This document shows positions 7,574-15,973 of a stretch of 39,304 nucleotides of DNA, one piece after another; within the stretch, counting starts at the first letter, position 1; every line of letters starts with the position of its first letter. Location of the stretch: the NCBI GenBank assembly GCA_943913645.1, contig CALTYZ010000022.1:1-39304 (forward strand). The letters are read 5' to 3'. This stretch comes from an uncultured Corynebacterium sp. (GTDB lineage: Bacteria; Actinomycetota; Actinomycetes; Mycobacteriales; Mycobacteriaceae). A program made the position numbers and the translations under genes. The notes beneath the pieces were generated by a model. That model saw only the letters and a program-made list of their open reading frames with translations, did not search any database and was not told the origin of the DNA.

Positions 7574-8361
7574 AGCACCGCATCTGCCCATGTCTCCCAG
7601 CTTGCGATGCCCGCAAAGCTTGTCGACGCGATGGCGTGCTCTCGCTTCGGGATCCTGCCTGCTTGCACGGCCAGCCGTCCCGCCTCAACCGCGAGCTTCA
7701 TGGCGCGGGCCATGGATTCAGGGTCCTGGCACCGATTCACCGCCGAAGCGAGCAACACCCCAGCGCAGCCGAGCTCCATGGCGAGGGTGGCGTCGGAGGC
7801 GGTGCCCACGCCGGCGTCAATAAGCACGGGCACGTGCGCGCGTGAACAAATGAGCTCAATGTTGTGTGGATTCAAAATGCCCAAGCCAGTACCGATAGGA
7901 GCTCCGAGCGGCATGACGGCAGCCGCCCCCGCATCCTCGAGGCGTTGGGCCGCCACCGGGTCATCGGAGGTGTAGGCGAGAACGGTGAACCCTTCGCTGA
8001 CCAATGACTCACATGCGTCGATCGTTTCCACCACATCTGGAAGCAGCGTCCGGTCATCGGCGATGACTTCAAGTTTGACCCAGTTGGTGCCGAGCGCTTC
8101 CCGGGCGAGCTTGGCGGTAATTACCGCGTCGCGAGCGGTGCGGCAGCCTGCGGTGTTGGGAAGTGCGTCGATATTCAAGCGCTGCAACAGTTGGAAAACA
8201 GACTCACCAGAAGACGGAGCGGCGCTATGGCGCCGCATTGCTACCGTAGTCAGCTGGGTGCCCGATGCGACAAGTGCCTTTTCCAGCATATCCATCGAGC
8301 TTGCGCCCCCAGTGCCCATGATGAGGTGGGAATCAAACTGGCGTTGAGCGATCTCGAGCAC
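7570..8361 (-). CDS. thiG: Thiazole synthase ThiG
   Basis: ThiG condenses 1-deoxy-D-xylulose 5-phosphate, dehydroglycine (supplied by ThiO) and sulfur from ThiS-thiocarboxylate to the thiazole phosphate. The 263-residue protein is of normal length. It shows the family's N-terminal MGTGGAS, the VKLEV segment with the Schiff-base lysine, the phosphate-binding region around GAPIGTGLG, and PVLIDAGVGTASDA. It starts with GTG only 2 bases after the thiS stop codon, so translation is coupled. Its stop TAG (7570-7572 on the complement) shares CTAG with the stop of the convergent gene, which leaves no space for a terminator. In the compact arrangement I expect for corynebacterial thi genes, thiF would follow directly; here it does not. 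Confidence 0.95.
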   Translation of the reverse strand: MLEIAQRQFDSHLIMGTGGASSMDMLEKALVASGTQLTTVAMRRHSAAPSSGESVFQLLQRLNIDALPNTAGCRTARDAVITAKLAREALGTNWVKLEVIADDRTLLPDVVETIDACESLVSEGFTVLAYTSDDPVAAQRLEDAGAAAVMPLGAPIGTGLGILNPHNIELICSRAHVPVLIDAGVGTASDATLAMELGCAGVLLASAVNRCQDPESMARAMKLAVEAGRLAVQAGRIPKREHAIASTSFAGIASWETWADAVL

Positions 8362-8363
8362 GA

Positions 8364-8567
8364 TCAGCCACCCTGGACAGCGGTCAGAATCTCCACTGCG
8401 TCACCCGCTCCAACGCTGGTGTGTGACCACGCAGATTGCGGCACGACATCACCATTGATAGCTACGGCAGTGCCGGCTGCGGGTGCATCACCCAACACCT
8501 CGTGTAGGAGCGCGTGCACGCTATCGGCAGTAGTGTCGCGTGCTTCACCATTGACTGTGATCGTCAT
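8364..8567 (-). CDS. thiS: Sulfur carrier protein ThiS
   Basis: Small ubiquitin-like protein that carries sulfur as a C-terminal thiocarboxylate to ThiG. From the ATG at 8567 it has 67 residues, begins MTITVNGEARD and ends in the essential Gly-Gly. A clear GGAGG lies upstream of this ATG, which decides against the longer in-frame start that would overlap thiO. It stands between thiO and thiG, as usual for the set. Confidence 0.93.
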   Translation of the reverse strand: MTITVNGEARDTTADSVHALLHEVLGDAPAAGTAVAINGDVVPQSAWSHTSVGAGDAVEILTAVQGG

Positions 8568-8592
8568 CCGTGCCTCCACAAATTTCGGTTGC

Positions 8593-9705
8593 TCATTTGG
8601 TTTGCTGATTGCCCGTGTCATGCTGCGCAGTAGCGCAGTGACGCAGTGGGTTACAGGCCTCTAGCGTAATCGGCGGTGCTGTGTGTTCCACCAGGTCTGC
8701 GCCGCAGCGAGCTGCCAGTGCAGCCAGCAAGATCCCGTGCCGGAAATACCCGGTGCTCACCACCACCCGGTCACTAACCCTACCGAGGTAGGGCAAGTCA
8801 TCTGGCGTGCCCGGGCGCGCACCAACACTGGCTTCAATGAAATCGCAGTCCTCTAACGCCGGGCACAGTTCAATCGCGTCACTCAACAACTGGTGAACCC
8901 CCTGGACCTGCGGCATTTCGCGGCCGTCTTCCCGGCTCGTGGCGCCGATCGTTAGCGTACGGTCATCGCGAGGAATGAGATAGACCGCGCGATCTCGCAC
9001 AAAACCACGAATGACGCGCGTGATCAGTGGATATTGATGCTCAGGCACACGAATGTGCATGATGTCCCCGTAGACCGGCCGCAACGCAAGGGGCTGCGCG
9101 CCGAGGTACCACCCAGTTATGTTCGCTACGCCTAAACCTGCGGCGAGCACCACCTGGTCTGCGGCCAGTTCGCCAACGTCGTGCACCTGCTCGGTGCGAA
9201 AGGTGACGCCGACGTTGCGCAACGCGTCACTAAGCGCGAGGGTAAAAGCCCTCGGCTGGAGCTGATGGTCGCCGGCAATGGACATTACGCCCGCCAACGC
9301 CGGAGACAGCGCGGGCTCACAAGCGCGCGCCTGACGGGAGCTCAGCCGTTCGACCTCCATCCCATGCAGGTGCTGGTAGGTGCGCAGTTGCTCAAGATGT
9401 GCGCTATCGGCGCGATCAGCCGCCACCACCAAGGTCCCATCAGTGCGATAGCCAGTGGGCTTGTCGGTGTAGCGCCGCGTCAGGGTGATCAAATCCGGGT
9501 ACCAAGCGGCAGCGGCTTGCATCAGTGGAAAGAGCGGCTCCTGTTTGTACACCACCTCAGCAGTGGGTGCGAGCATGCCGCCTGCGTGATAGGAGGCACC
9601 GCGAGCTGGGTGCGGATCATAGATGGTCACAGCATGCCCACGGTCTGCCAGGGTGAGTGCGGTAGCCAAGCCAATAACTCCAGCACCGACAACGGAGACG
9701 TTCAC
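8593..9705 (-). CDS. thiO: Glycine oxidase ThiO
   Basis: FAD-dependent D-amino-acid-oxidase-family enzyme that oxidises glycine to dehydroglycine for the thiazole ring. The 370-residue protein begins with the FAD-binding VVGAGVIGLATA, continues with GASYHAGGMLAP, and ends with the second FAD-contact region DLPYLGRV followed by STGYFRHGILLA, typical of the family. The C-terminal ~20 residues (after LEACNPLRH) are a hydrophilic extension. It follows thiE by 18 bases and precedes thiS by 25. Presence of thiO rather than thiH indicates the aerobic route. Confidence 0.92.
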   Translation of the reverse strand: MNVSVVGAGVIGLATALTLADRGHAVTIYDPHPARGASYHAGGMLAPTAEVVYKQEPLFPLMQAAAAWYPDLITLTRRYTDKPTGYRTDGTLVVAADRADSAHLEQLRTYQHLHGMEVERLSSRQARACEPALSPALAGVMSIAGDHQLQPRAFTLALSDALRNVGVTFRTEQVHDVGELAADQVVLAAGLGVANITGWYLGAQPLALRPVYGDIMHIRVPEHQYPLITRVIRGFVRDRAVYLIPRDDRTLTIGATSREDGREMPQVQGVHQLLSDAIELCPALEDCDFIEASVGARPGTPDDLPYLGRVSDRVVVSTGYFRHGILLAALAARCGADLVEHTAPPITLEACNPLRHCATAQHDTGNQQTK

Positions 9706-9723
9706 CCTCTCGAGCCTACTGGG

Positions 9724-10398
9724 CTAAGGCGCTGTGCTTCGGTGGGCCCGGCCACGGTCGAACTCGGTAATGACTTGCTCGACGTACGCCTGAGGGTGGT
9801 CAGCGCACATGATGCCGCGCACGATTGCGCAGCCGTCCACCCCGGCGCGGGCAAGTTCGTACGCGTCGGCTGCGGTCACATCACCGATAGCAACAAGCGG
9901 CACCATGGATTCCTTCACCAGTGCTGGATACCCGCTGAGCCCAATTGGTGTGCGGCCGGAATCTTTCGTCGGGGTTGCGCGAAATGGCCCGCAGCCGATG
10001 TAATCAATCACATCCGCAACTTGGTTCGCCGCCTGCACCAACTCGTTTGTGCCGGTGGTCAGGCCAATGATCGCGTCTGGGCCGAGCAGCCGGCGCGCAA
10101 CAACGACGTCAATATCGTCTTGGCCTAGGTGGATGCCAGCAACTCCGCTTTCGTGCAGCGCAAGCGCGATGTCCAACCGGTCGTCGACAAGCACGCGTGT
10201 GCGGGGATTGATCTTGGCAACAGCGAGAGCGATCGCATCCGTGAGCGCATACAGTTCACGGGCGCTAATTGGTTTTGATCGGACCTGGATGACACCAGCG
10301 CCGCCTGCCGCTGCTTGCTGTGCTCGTTCGACTACACGATGTGGGTTGTCGGCACCGGTGACGAAATAGCAGCGCAGGTCAAGTTCAGGATTGGTCAT
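9724..10398 (-). CDS. thiE: Thiamine-phosphate synthase ThiE
   Basis: Couples hydroxymethylpyrimidine diphosphate with thiazole phosphate to thiamine monophosphate. The 224-residue TIM-barrel protein shows IQVRSKPI, VLVDDRLDIAL, GIHLGQDD and GPFRATPTK, the usual substrate-contact motifs in the usual order. Its ATG overlaps the TGA of the upstream DUF418 gene by four bases (ATGA), so it is translationally coupled to that gene. thiO follows after 18 bases. I find no TPP riboswitch directly upstream. Confidence 0.95.
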   Translation of the reverse strand: MTNPELDLRCYFVTGADNPHRVVERAQQAAAGGAGVIQVRSKPISARELYALTDAIALAVAKINPRTRVLVDDRLDIALALHESGVAGIHLGQDDIDVVVARRLLGPDAIIGLTTGTNELVQAANQVADVIDYIGCGPFRATPTKDSGRTPIGLSGYPALVKESMVPLVAIGDVTAADAYELARAGVDGCAIVRGIMCADHPQAYVEQVITEFDRGRAHRSTAP

Positions 10399-11660
10399 GG
10401 TTGAGCAGCCGCTTGCGGCAAAGGAACACGATAGGGCTCGATCTTTCCGGTGGCCCCATACGCTAGCCGGCGGTGCAGTTTTTCAAAGGGGCCCGGGGTG
10501 CCTGTGCGCTCGAGCACGACTGCGATCACCAGCGTGATCAGCCACACGGTTGCGCCGACGACAAGCTTGCCGCTTATCGATGCTTCCAGCCCCCACCCGA
10601 AACCAAACGGCATCACCAGGACCACGAAGAGCAACGACTGGGCGAGGTAGCCGGACATGGAGCGTTTCCCTAACGCCACAAACGGGTACGCCCACCCTGG
10701 CACGACACCACCATTGGCCGCCATGCGTTGTTGTGCACCGTTGACTGCCAACGTGAGTGCCGCCAGGATCGCAGGGCCGGTCAGCGCGCCGAGCGCTTGG
10801 TTCATGATGTACAGCGGCAGCTCAAGCTGGGGGTTGAGAACCCCGATGGCGCTGAGGCCCCACGGCACTCCAATGCCGAATGCGACAACTGCCCCGAGCA
10901 CAATCCAGCGGATAAGCACGCCGCGGTGCTCATCCGGGTTGGCAAGGTAGCCTTCGCGGGCCCAGACATAACCAATCATGACGAGCGCCCCAAGCTGAAT
11001 GATTGCAAATGGGGTGTTTGCCAACATGAGCAAACCACCGACGGCGTTTTCCTGCAGATATATACCAAGCGTGGGCAGCTCAGCCGCGGGAGGGACCAGC
11101 TGTGTGTTGAGGCTTTGCCCGAGGTTTTCCCCAAGAAAGTACAGCATGGCCGCGAACATGCCGGTGATGAGCGAGTACACAACCAGGATGCTGTAGGCGA
11201 TCGCGCGTAGCCATGTCGAACTCAATGTGATCAGACACGCCATCACCACACCGATTGCACCGTAGATGAACATGATGTCGCCGTGGAACAACCCGAACAT
11301 GTGGATGAGACCAAAAACCGCGAGGAAGCCGTAGCGGCGTGCAAGGGTGCGGCGAGTGTCCTTGACTGGGTATCGCTTGCGGTACATGCTTGCGACGATC
11401 AACCCGATGCCGAAACCCAACAGGGTAGAAAACATCGGCAACCCGCGCACGTGGAGAAAGATGGCCGAAAACAGCGCTGCGATTTGATCGACGACACTGT
11501 CCGCGCGCACACCACCGAGCGTTGCGCCCGGTGCTTCAATCTGGTCGTAATCATTGACCAACCAAGACTGCACCGCGTTCGCCATGGCAATCCCTAAGAG
11601 GGCAACTCCGCGAGCAAAGTCAGGTGCTAACAGCCGGGGTTGGGGAGTGGGGTGATTCAC
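10395..11660 (-). CDS. DUF418 / YeiB-like multipass membrane protein
   Basis: A 421-residue polytopic membrane protein of the YeiB/DUF418 type. It opens with the family-like RLLAPDFARGVALLGI, has about ten hydrophobic segments, and its C-terminal part (FVALGKRSMSGYLAQSLLF) matches the conserved DUF418 pattern GRMALTNYLxQS. The biochemical role of the family is not established. I chose GTG 11660, 13 bases after the M20 gene's stop, because the longer in-frame start would lie far inside that gene and code for a non-membrane, Pro/Arg-rich stretch. It overlaps thiE by ATGA and so belongs to the same transcript. A thiamine-related transport role is only a guess from context. Confidence 0.85.
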   Translation of the reverse strand: MNHPTPQPRLLAPDFARGVALLGIAMANAVQSWLVNDYDQIEAPGATLGGVRADSVVDQIAALFSAIFLHVRGLPMFSTLLGFGIGLIVASMYRKRYPVKDTRRTLARRYGFLAVFGLIHMFGLFHGDIMFIYGAIGVVMACLITLSSTWLRAIAYSILVVYSLITGMFAAMLYFLGENLGQSLNTQLVPPAAELPTLGIYLQENAVGGLLMLANTPFAIIQLGALVMIGYVWAREGYLANPDEHRGVLIRWIVLGAVVAFGIGVPWGLSAIGVLNPQLELPLYIMNQALGALTGPAILAALTLAVNGAQQRMAANGGVVPGWAYPFVALGKRSMSGYLAQSLLFVVLVMPFGFGWGLEASISGKLVVGATVWLITLVIAVVLERTGTPGPFEKLHRRLAYGATGKIEPYRVPLPQAAAQP

Positions 11661-11673
11661 GCCCCCAAAAATA

Positions 11674-12879
11674 TCATTTGACCAACCAGGGTGCGATTGC
11701 CACGAGAATCGCTTGCGTGCCTCGGTCCAGGCTGGGTTGCAGCGCGGGTGCGAACTGGGGGGAGTGATTGGCAGGGCCTTTGCTTCCCTCTGCAAACCCG
11801 GACCAGCCCCAATAGCATGAGGGCACGTTTCCCCAGGCCTGCGGGATAATCGGATAATCCTCGCTGCCTGTGAAAGGTTTGCCGATCGTGGTCGCATCTT
11901 CTCCGAAGAACGTGTCGAACTCGGCTTTGACTTTGTGCGTCAGCTCTTCGTCATTGAACAGCGCAGGCACTGAGTCGAGGTATTCAAAGTCGGGTGCTTG
12001 TTCAAGACCAGCTGCCTGGCACTCTGCGATCACAACCCGCTTCATTGCGTCCTGGATTTGCTGCGAAACCGCATCACTCGAGGCGCGGGTGTTCAGCGCG
12101 ATGGTTGCCTGCTTAGGAATAGAGTTCGACGATACCCCGGCGTGAATCGCGCCAACAGTGATAATGCCGACTTCCTGCGGATCAATTTCACGCGAAACGA
12201 TTGCTTGCAGTTTCGTGACAATCGATGCTGCTACCACCACCGGGTCTTTGGCCAAATGCGGCATCGAGCCGTGGCCAGCGACGCCGTGGATATGCACCTT
12301 CCAGTTTGAAGCTGCCGTCATCATCCGGCCGGGCCGGAACATGAAGCCGAAGCTTGGATCCGTCGCGAAGATGTGCTGTGCAAAGGACACCTCGGGGGCG
12401 GGGATCTTGTCAGCTAATCCGTCTTCGGCCATGTGTCGCGCACCGCCACCAGCTTCTTCACCTGGCTGAAACAGGGCAATGAACGTCCCCGACCAGGCAT
12501 CCTTGTTTTCTGCTAAGGCACGTGCAGCACCGAGCAGCGCGGTGGTGTGCATGTCGTGCCCGCAAGCGTGCATAATGCTAAGTGCCGGGTCGGCAGAATA
12601 TTCAAGCCCGGTCTCTTCAGCGATGGGCAGCGCGTCAAAGTCCGCGCGCATGGATACGCGCGGGCCCTCACCGTTTTGCAGGACACCGACTTGCCCGGTA
12701 ATACCAATGTTGTGTACTTCGTAGCCGAGTGTGTTGAGCTCAGCAGCGATCCGCTTCGACGTTTCGTGCTCTTGCATGGACAGCTCCGGGTTTTGGTGCA
12801 GCCACTTGTAGAGGGCTTCACGCTCATCGCGAGTGGATTCGAGACTGTCAACTAATGTTTGCAGTTTTTCGGTAGTCAT
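11674..12879 (-). CDS. M20 family amidohydrolase (M20D, hippurate-hydrolase-like)
   Basis: Cytoplasmic metal-dependent amidohydrolase of 401 residues. M20D hallmarks are visible: LHQNPELS near residue 30, the metal motif HACGHDMHT, FQPGEEAGGGA, the dimerisation-domain sequence GVAGHGSMPH, and GSEDYP near the C-terminus. Relatives hydrolyse N-acyl amino acids and similar amides; the substrate cannot be told. It is followed 13 bases later by the DUF418 gene and so stands at or near the head of the transcript with thiE-O-S-G. A thiamine-salvage hydrolase of the broader M20 clan exists (YlmB of Bacillus), but this protein looks like M20D rather than that branch. TAGGAT lies 6 bases before its ATG and could act as a -10 box for a near-leaderless message. 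Confidence 0.88.
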   Translation of the reverse strand: MTTEKLQTLVDSLESTRDEREALYKWLHQNPELSMQEHETSKRIAAELNTLGYEVHNIGITGQVGVLQNGEGPRVSMRADFDALPIAEETGLEYSADPALSIMHACGHDMHTTALLGAARALAENKDAWSGTFIALFQPGEEAGGGARHMAEDGLADKIPAPEVSFAQHIFATDPSFGFMFRPGRMMTAASNWKVHIHGVAGHGSMPHLAKDPVVVAASIVTKLQAIVSREIDPQEVGIITVGAIHAGVSSNSIPKQATIALNTRASSDAVSQQIQDAMKRVVIAECQAAGLEQAPDFEYLDSVPALFNDEELTHKVKAEFDTFFGEDATTIGKPFTGSEDYPIIPQAWGNVPSCYWGWSGFAEGSKGPANHSPQFAPALQPSLDRGTQAILVAIAPWLVK

Positions 12880-12930
12880 GGACCCATCCTACGTGGTGCC
12901 CAAGCCATCGGCGGGGGGAGAAAATGCGGG

Positions 12931-13887
12931 TCAGGCCCATATTGGCCCGATCGTGCTGTGATAGCCCAGCGGCTCGACGTGCACAATGGTCTCGGCGCCG
13001 CCGAGAGCTTTCGCAATACCAGACTCAATCTCGTCTGCATACGCGTGGGAGTAGGCAACCGTCCACTCACCGGGCACCTGCATGATCAAGTTCACCAGCC
13101 GATTACGCCCAGCTGCGGCAGTGCGCACCGAGGTGAACTCCACTGCGTGCTCTTTCGCGAACGTGTCCAAAAATGCCTGCACTGTTTCGACTTCCTCCTC
13201 CGGCAGTGCTTCCACGAGCAGACCAAGCACCGCTCCGCGGAGCAACTTGTACCCGGTGAAAAGAATGTTTGCGCCGACGAGAAGTGCGACAATGGGGTCA
13301 AGGAGCTGCCAGCCAGTTAGTCCAACCAGCACGATGCCGACAAGGACTCCGACGCTGGTCCACACATCAGTAAGCAGGTGGTGTCCATCTGCTTCGAGCG
13401 TGTGAGAACGCCGCGTGCGCCCGACTCGCACGAGCACGATGCCGACGATCAGGTTCAAGATTGCGGATGCACCGGAAAACACCACGCCTATTCCAAGCTG
13501 TTCAACTGGCTGCGGGTTGATAATGCGCATGGTTGCCGAGTAGATGATGGACACAGCGGCGAGGAGGATGAGTGAGCCTTCAACCTGCGCGGAGAAGTAC
13601 TCGGCCCGCGTGTGGCCGAAATTGTGGTTAGCGTCGGCGGGTTTCGCCGCAAGCTTGAGTGCCCAGAGCCCCACAGCGGCGGCAAGCAGACTGATTACCG
13701 ACTCAATCGCATCTGAGAGGAAGCCGACGGACCCGGTGACCCACGCTGCGGCGATCTTGAGCGCGATAGTGATAACCGCAGTCCCAATCGAAAGCCACAT
13801 GAAGCGCTCTAATAGCCGTTGTTCCTGCTGTACCTCAGCCGGAGTGTGGGTTTGGTTCGGCAGTGGCTGCTGCGTCAATGGTGACAT
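12931..13887 (-). CDS. Cation diffusion facilitator (CDF) family metal exporter
   Basis: Inner-membrane divalent-metal/proton antiporter of 318 residues. It has about six hydrophobic segments, the signature GSVGFLSDAIES in helix 2 (metal-site Asp in SDAIES), the HTRAEYFSAQ loop, and HHLLTDVWTS in helix 5 (HxxxD metal site). A cytoplasmic C-terminal domain of about 90 residues ends with an ETIVHVEP-type strand. Metal choice (Zn, Mn, Fe, Co) is not clear from the motifs. It ends 51 bases before the M20 gene on the same strand, so it may share a transcript with it. Confidence 0.9.
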   Translation of the reverse strand: MSPLTQQPLPNQTHTPAEVQQEQRLLERFMWLSIGTAVITIALKIAAAWVTGSVGFLSDAIESVISLLAAAVGLWALKLAAKPADANHNFGHTRAEYFSAQVEGSLILLAAVSIIYSATMRIINPQPVEQLGIGVVFSGASAILNLIVGIVLVRVGRTRRSHTLEADGHHLLTDVWTSVGVLVGIVLVGLTGWQLLDPIVALLVGANILFTGYKLLRGAVLGLLVEALPEEEVETVQAFLDTFAKEHAVEFTSVRTAAAGRNRLVNLIMQVPGEWTVAYSHAYADEIESGIAKALGGAETIVHVEPLGYHSTIGPIWA

Positions 13888-13997
13888 TGTGAACCTACTA
13901 ACTTTTCCCTTTTACCTGTTGGCGCCGCGAAAGCTTAGCAGAGTGCTACGTTGGGGCGGAAGTGTGAATGATAGGAAATGGCTGAGGTGAAAAGACA

Positions 13998-14162
13998 ATG
14001 GGGCGTTGGATGATCGCCATTGCAGGGGCGGTAGTTGGCGCGTTGTTTTTTGGGTGGCTGCTGCAAATGCTCGGCGTCACCGGGATTGCGTATACCGTTT
14101 TGGTGTTGATCGGCTCCGCTGTGACTTCGTCTGCCGCGGGCGCGCTGTTTCGCCCGCGTTAA
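13998..14162 (+). CDS. Small membrane protein, 54 residues, unknown
   Basis: A short frame begins ATG 13998 (MGRWMIAIAGAVVGALFF), has a second hydrophobic stretch (GIAYTVLVLIGSAVTSSAAG) and ends with a basic FRPR tail at TAA 14160-14162. GAGGTG lies 8 bases before the ATG. Two helices with Gly-rich faces recall the GlsB/YeaQ/YmgE (transglycosylase-associated) small proteins, but it is shorter than those, so I leave it unnamed. It stands alone between the divergent CDF gene and the protease gene. Confidence 0.6.
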   Translation: MGRWMIAIAGAVVGALFFGWLLQMLGVTGIAYTVLVLIGSAVTSSAAGALFRPR

Positions 14163-14289
14163 CGCTGCGCCCAGACGTGCAGGTGTTTTGCAGCCACGCG
14201 CGGCGAATATGAGCTGCGGTACGGATTGATCCGCTCGCCGCGCCGGGTCTATACCTCGGTTATGTACAAATAGTGGCAGGGTAGTGGAT

Positions 14290-15123
14290 ATGCTTTCTCG
14301 CCTCGCCTCTACCGTCGTGTCCGCACTCGCAGTCGTTTTTCTCGCTACGAGCACCCTCACCGTAGCCCCAGTGGCGAGCGCCCAGAGCCCGACTTACGCC
14401 TGGCGCGATGACATTGTCACAAAAGCGCTTGCCGGCAAACCGTTTGCAGATCGAGTGTTGCACCGTGTGCCTGGTTCATTTCATGATGCACCTCGCATTC
14501 CGGAGGCAGCCCACCAAGCACAGGCCAGAGGCAATGCTCTCTACGGTCCGGGCACGCCGATTCTTGTTGGCCAGAGCGCGCAGCGCATCTGCACAATCGC
14601 GGTTGCAGGCTACGACGACGCCGGCCGGAAAGTCGCGCTGACGGCCGGACACTGCGGGGCGGTGGGGGAGCCGATTAGCTCGGCTGATGCGGCCACGCTT
14701 GGTCCGACGGGCAGTATTGCGCACGTCAATGAGCAGTATGACTTCGCGCTTATCCACCTGGGGCCGAACACGGAAGTCACGCGTAGCTACGATGGGCTCA
14801 CCATTGACCATTTGGGTTCGGCCCCAATCTCGCCTGGCCGGACGGTCTGCAAAAAGGGTGTCGCATCCGGGGTGACGTGCGGGCTGACCTGGCATGATTA
14901 CGATGCGATGAATATCAACCAGGTGTGCGCTATGCAAGGAGATTCCGGTGGCCCACTTTTCGTTGGAAACCGCCTCGTTGGCTTCGTCAACGGGGGCATG
15001 TTCCCGCCACCATTTTCACTGCCGTGCCGCACCCCGCTGCAGGGCGCTATCTTTTCCCCCACGGGCTCGGCACGCGCAGATGCGGTGCTCTCTCGCGTAC
15101 CGGGGGGCTTTCGGCTGCCATAA
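14290..15123 (+). CDS. Secreted trypsin-like (S1) serine protease
   Basis: Exported chymotrypsin-fold protease of 277 residues. The N-terminus has a Sec signal peptide (basic start, hydrophobic core about 8-25) with a likely cut after ASA (29-31). The catalytic triad is intact: His121 in LTAGHCG, Asp151 in QYDFALI, Ser219 in GDSGGPLF. Cysteine pairs (C101/C122, C187/C197, later C213 and one near the end) suggest disulfides, as expected outside the cell. The segment between signal peptide and protease domain (about 32-85) could be a short propeptide. I choose ATG 14290 because GCAGGG lies about 8 bases upstream; GTG 14284 would be too close to it. Substrate is unknown; S1 proteases of this size are common in corynebacteria. 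Confidence 0.9.
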   Translation: MLSRLASTVVSALAVVFLATSTLTVAPVASAQSPTYAWRDDIVTKALAGKPFADRVLHRVPGSFHDAPRIPEAAHQAQARGNALYGPGTPILVGQSAQRICTIAVAGYDDAGRKVALTAGHCGAVGEPISSADAATLGPTGSIAHVNEQYDFALIHLGPNTEVTRSYDGLTIDHLGSAPISPGRTVCKKGVASGVTCGLTWHDYDAMNINQVCAMQGDSGGPLFVGNRLVGFVNGGMFPPPFSLPCRTPLQGAIFSPTGSARADAVLSRVPGGFRLP

Positions 15124-15169
15124 GGCTGGGGCAACCGCCCAGCAAAGATCCGCCGACCTCCGGGGCGAA

Positions 15170-15961
15170 CTAGGCGCCGATATTGCGCAACACCTCATCG
15201 TGGAGGAGGCCGTTTGTTGCAAGTGCATCGCCGCCGTGCGGGCCGTTTTCACCACGCAGCGAAGTGAAACGGCCGCCTGCCTCAGTCACAAGCACAGCCA
15301 GTGGTGCCAGGTCCCAGAGTGAGACCTCAGGTTCTGCAGCGATGTCTACCGCCCCTTCAGCAACCAGGCAGTAGCTGAGAAAATCACCGTATCCACGCAG
15401 CCGCCAGAGCTGCTTCGATAAACTGATGAACGCATCTTGCAAGCCGCGCGCGTCCCACCCAGACAGCGAGGACATTGACAGCGACGCATCTGCAAGCTGG
15501 TCTACCCCTGACACGCTGAGGCGTTTGAGGGCAGTGCCACCAAAGGTGCGCCATGCCCCAGCCCCGGCCGAGGCGTACCAGCGGCGGACCAGCGCCGGGG
15601 CTGAAATCACACCGACGACTGGTGCACCGTCAACAAGCAGTGCAATCAGTGTCGCCCACACAGGAACACCACGAACAAAGTTCTTTGTGCCATCTATCGG
15701 GTCGATGACCCATTGCCGTCCTGCAAACGTGAGCTCGCCTCCGAATTCCTCGCCAATGACAGCATCAGCGGGGCGGGATTCGGCCAGTTTTGCACGCAGT
15801 GCTTCCTCAACCGCCAGGTCCGCGTCAGACACGGGGGTCATGTCCGGTTTTGAAGTCACCTGTAAGTCAGTTGCCTCGAACCGTTCGAGTGTGAGTGCGT
15901 CCGCGATAGTGGCGAGCTCGAGGGCGAGTGCAAGATCATCCGCATAGTTGGGGCTGGTCAT
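15170..15961 (-). CDS. hisN: Histidinol-phosphate phosphatase, inositol-monophosphatase family
   Basis: The 263-residue protein has the metal-binding motifs of the inositol monophosphatase fold: GEEFGGE, DPIDGTKNF, and a C-terminal WDLAPLAVLVTEAGG. Gene order (next to a second family member and opposite prfB) matches the place of hisN in Corynebacterium glutamicum as I remember it, where the enzyme removes phosphate from L-histidinol phosphate in histidine synthesis. The assignment rests on this synteny and the sequence type; the fold alone does not fix the substrate. It follows the paralogue by 12 bases and is therefore the last gene of a transcript that begins with thiC under a TPP riboswitch. 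Confidence 0.82.
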   Translation of the reverse strand: MTSPNYADDLALALELATIADALTLERFEATDLQVTSKPDMTPVSDADLAVEEALRAKLAESRPADAVIGEEFGGELTFAGRQWVIDPIDGTKNFVRGVPVWATLIALLVDGAPVVGVISAPALVRRWYASAGAGAWRTFGGTALKRLSVSGVDQLADASLSMSSLSGWDARGLQDAFISLSKQLWRLRGYGDFLSYCLVAEGAVDIAAEPEVSLWDLAPLAVLVTEAGGRFTSLRGENGPHGGDALATNGLLHDEVLRNIGA

Positions 15962-15973
15962 GGCCTGTAGAGT

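Noticed and set aside
7607..8664. Plus-strand frames opposite thiG and thiS
   Set aside because: Shadow frames of confidently identified genes; Ser/Ala/Arg-rich translations.
9181..10128. 315-codon open frame on the plus strand across thiO and thiE
   Set aside because: Antisense to two well-recognised thiamine genes; composition is that of a shadow frame.
11674..12879. YlmB-type formylaminopyrimidine hydrolase for thiamine salvage
   Set aside because: The context is tempting, but the HACGHD motif and GVAGHGSMPH region place the protein nearer to M20D amidohydrolases.
15124..15143. Hairpin GCTGGG / CCCAGC after the protease gene as a terminator
   Set aside because: The stem is short and no T-run follows, so I do not call it a terminator.
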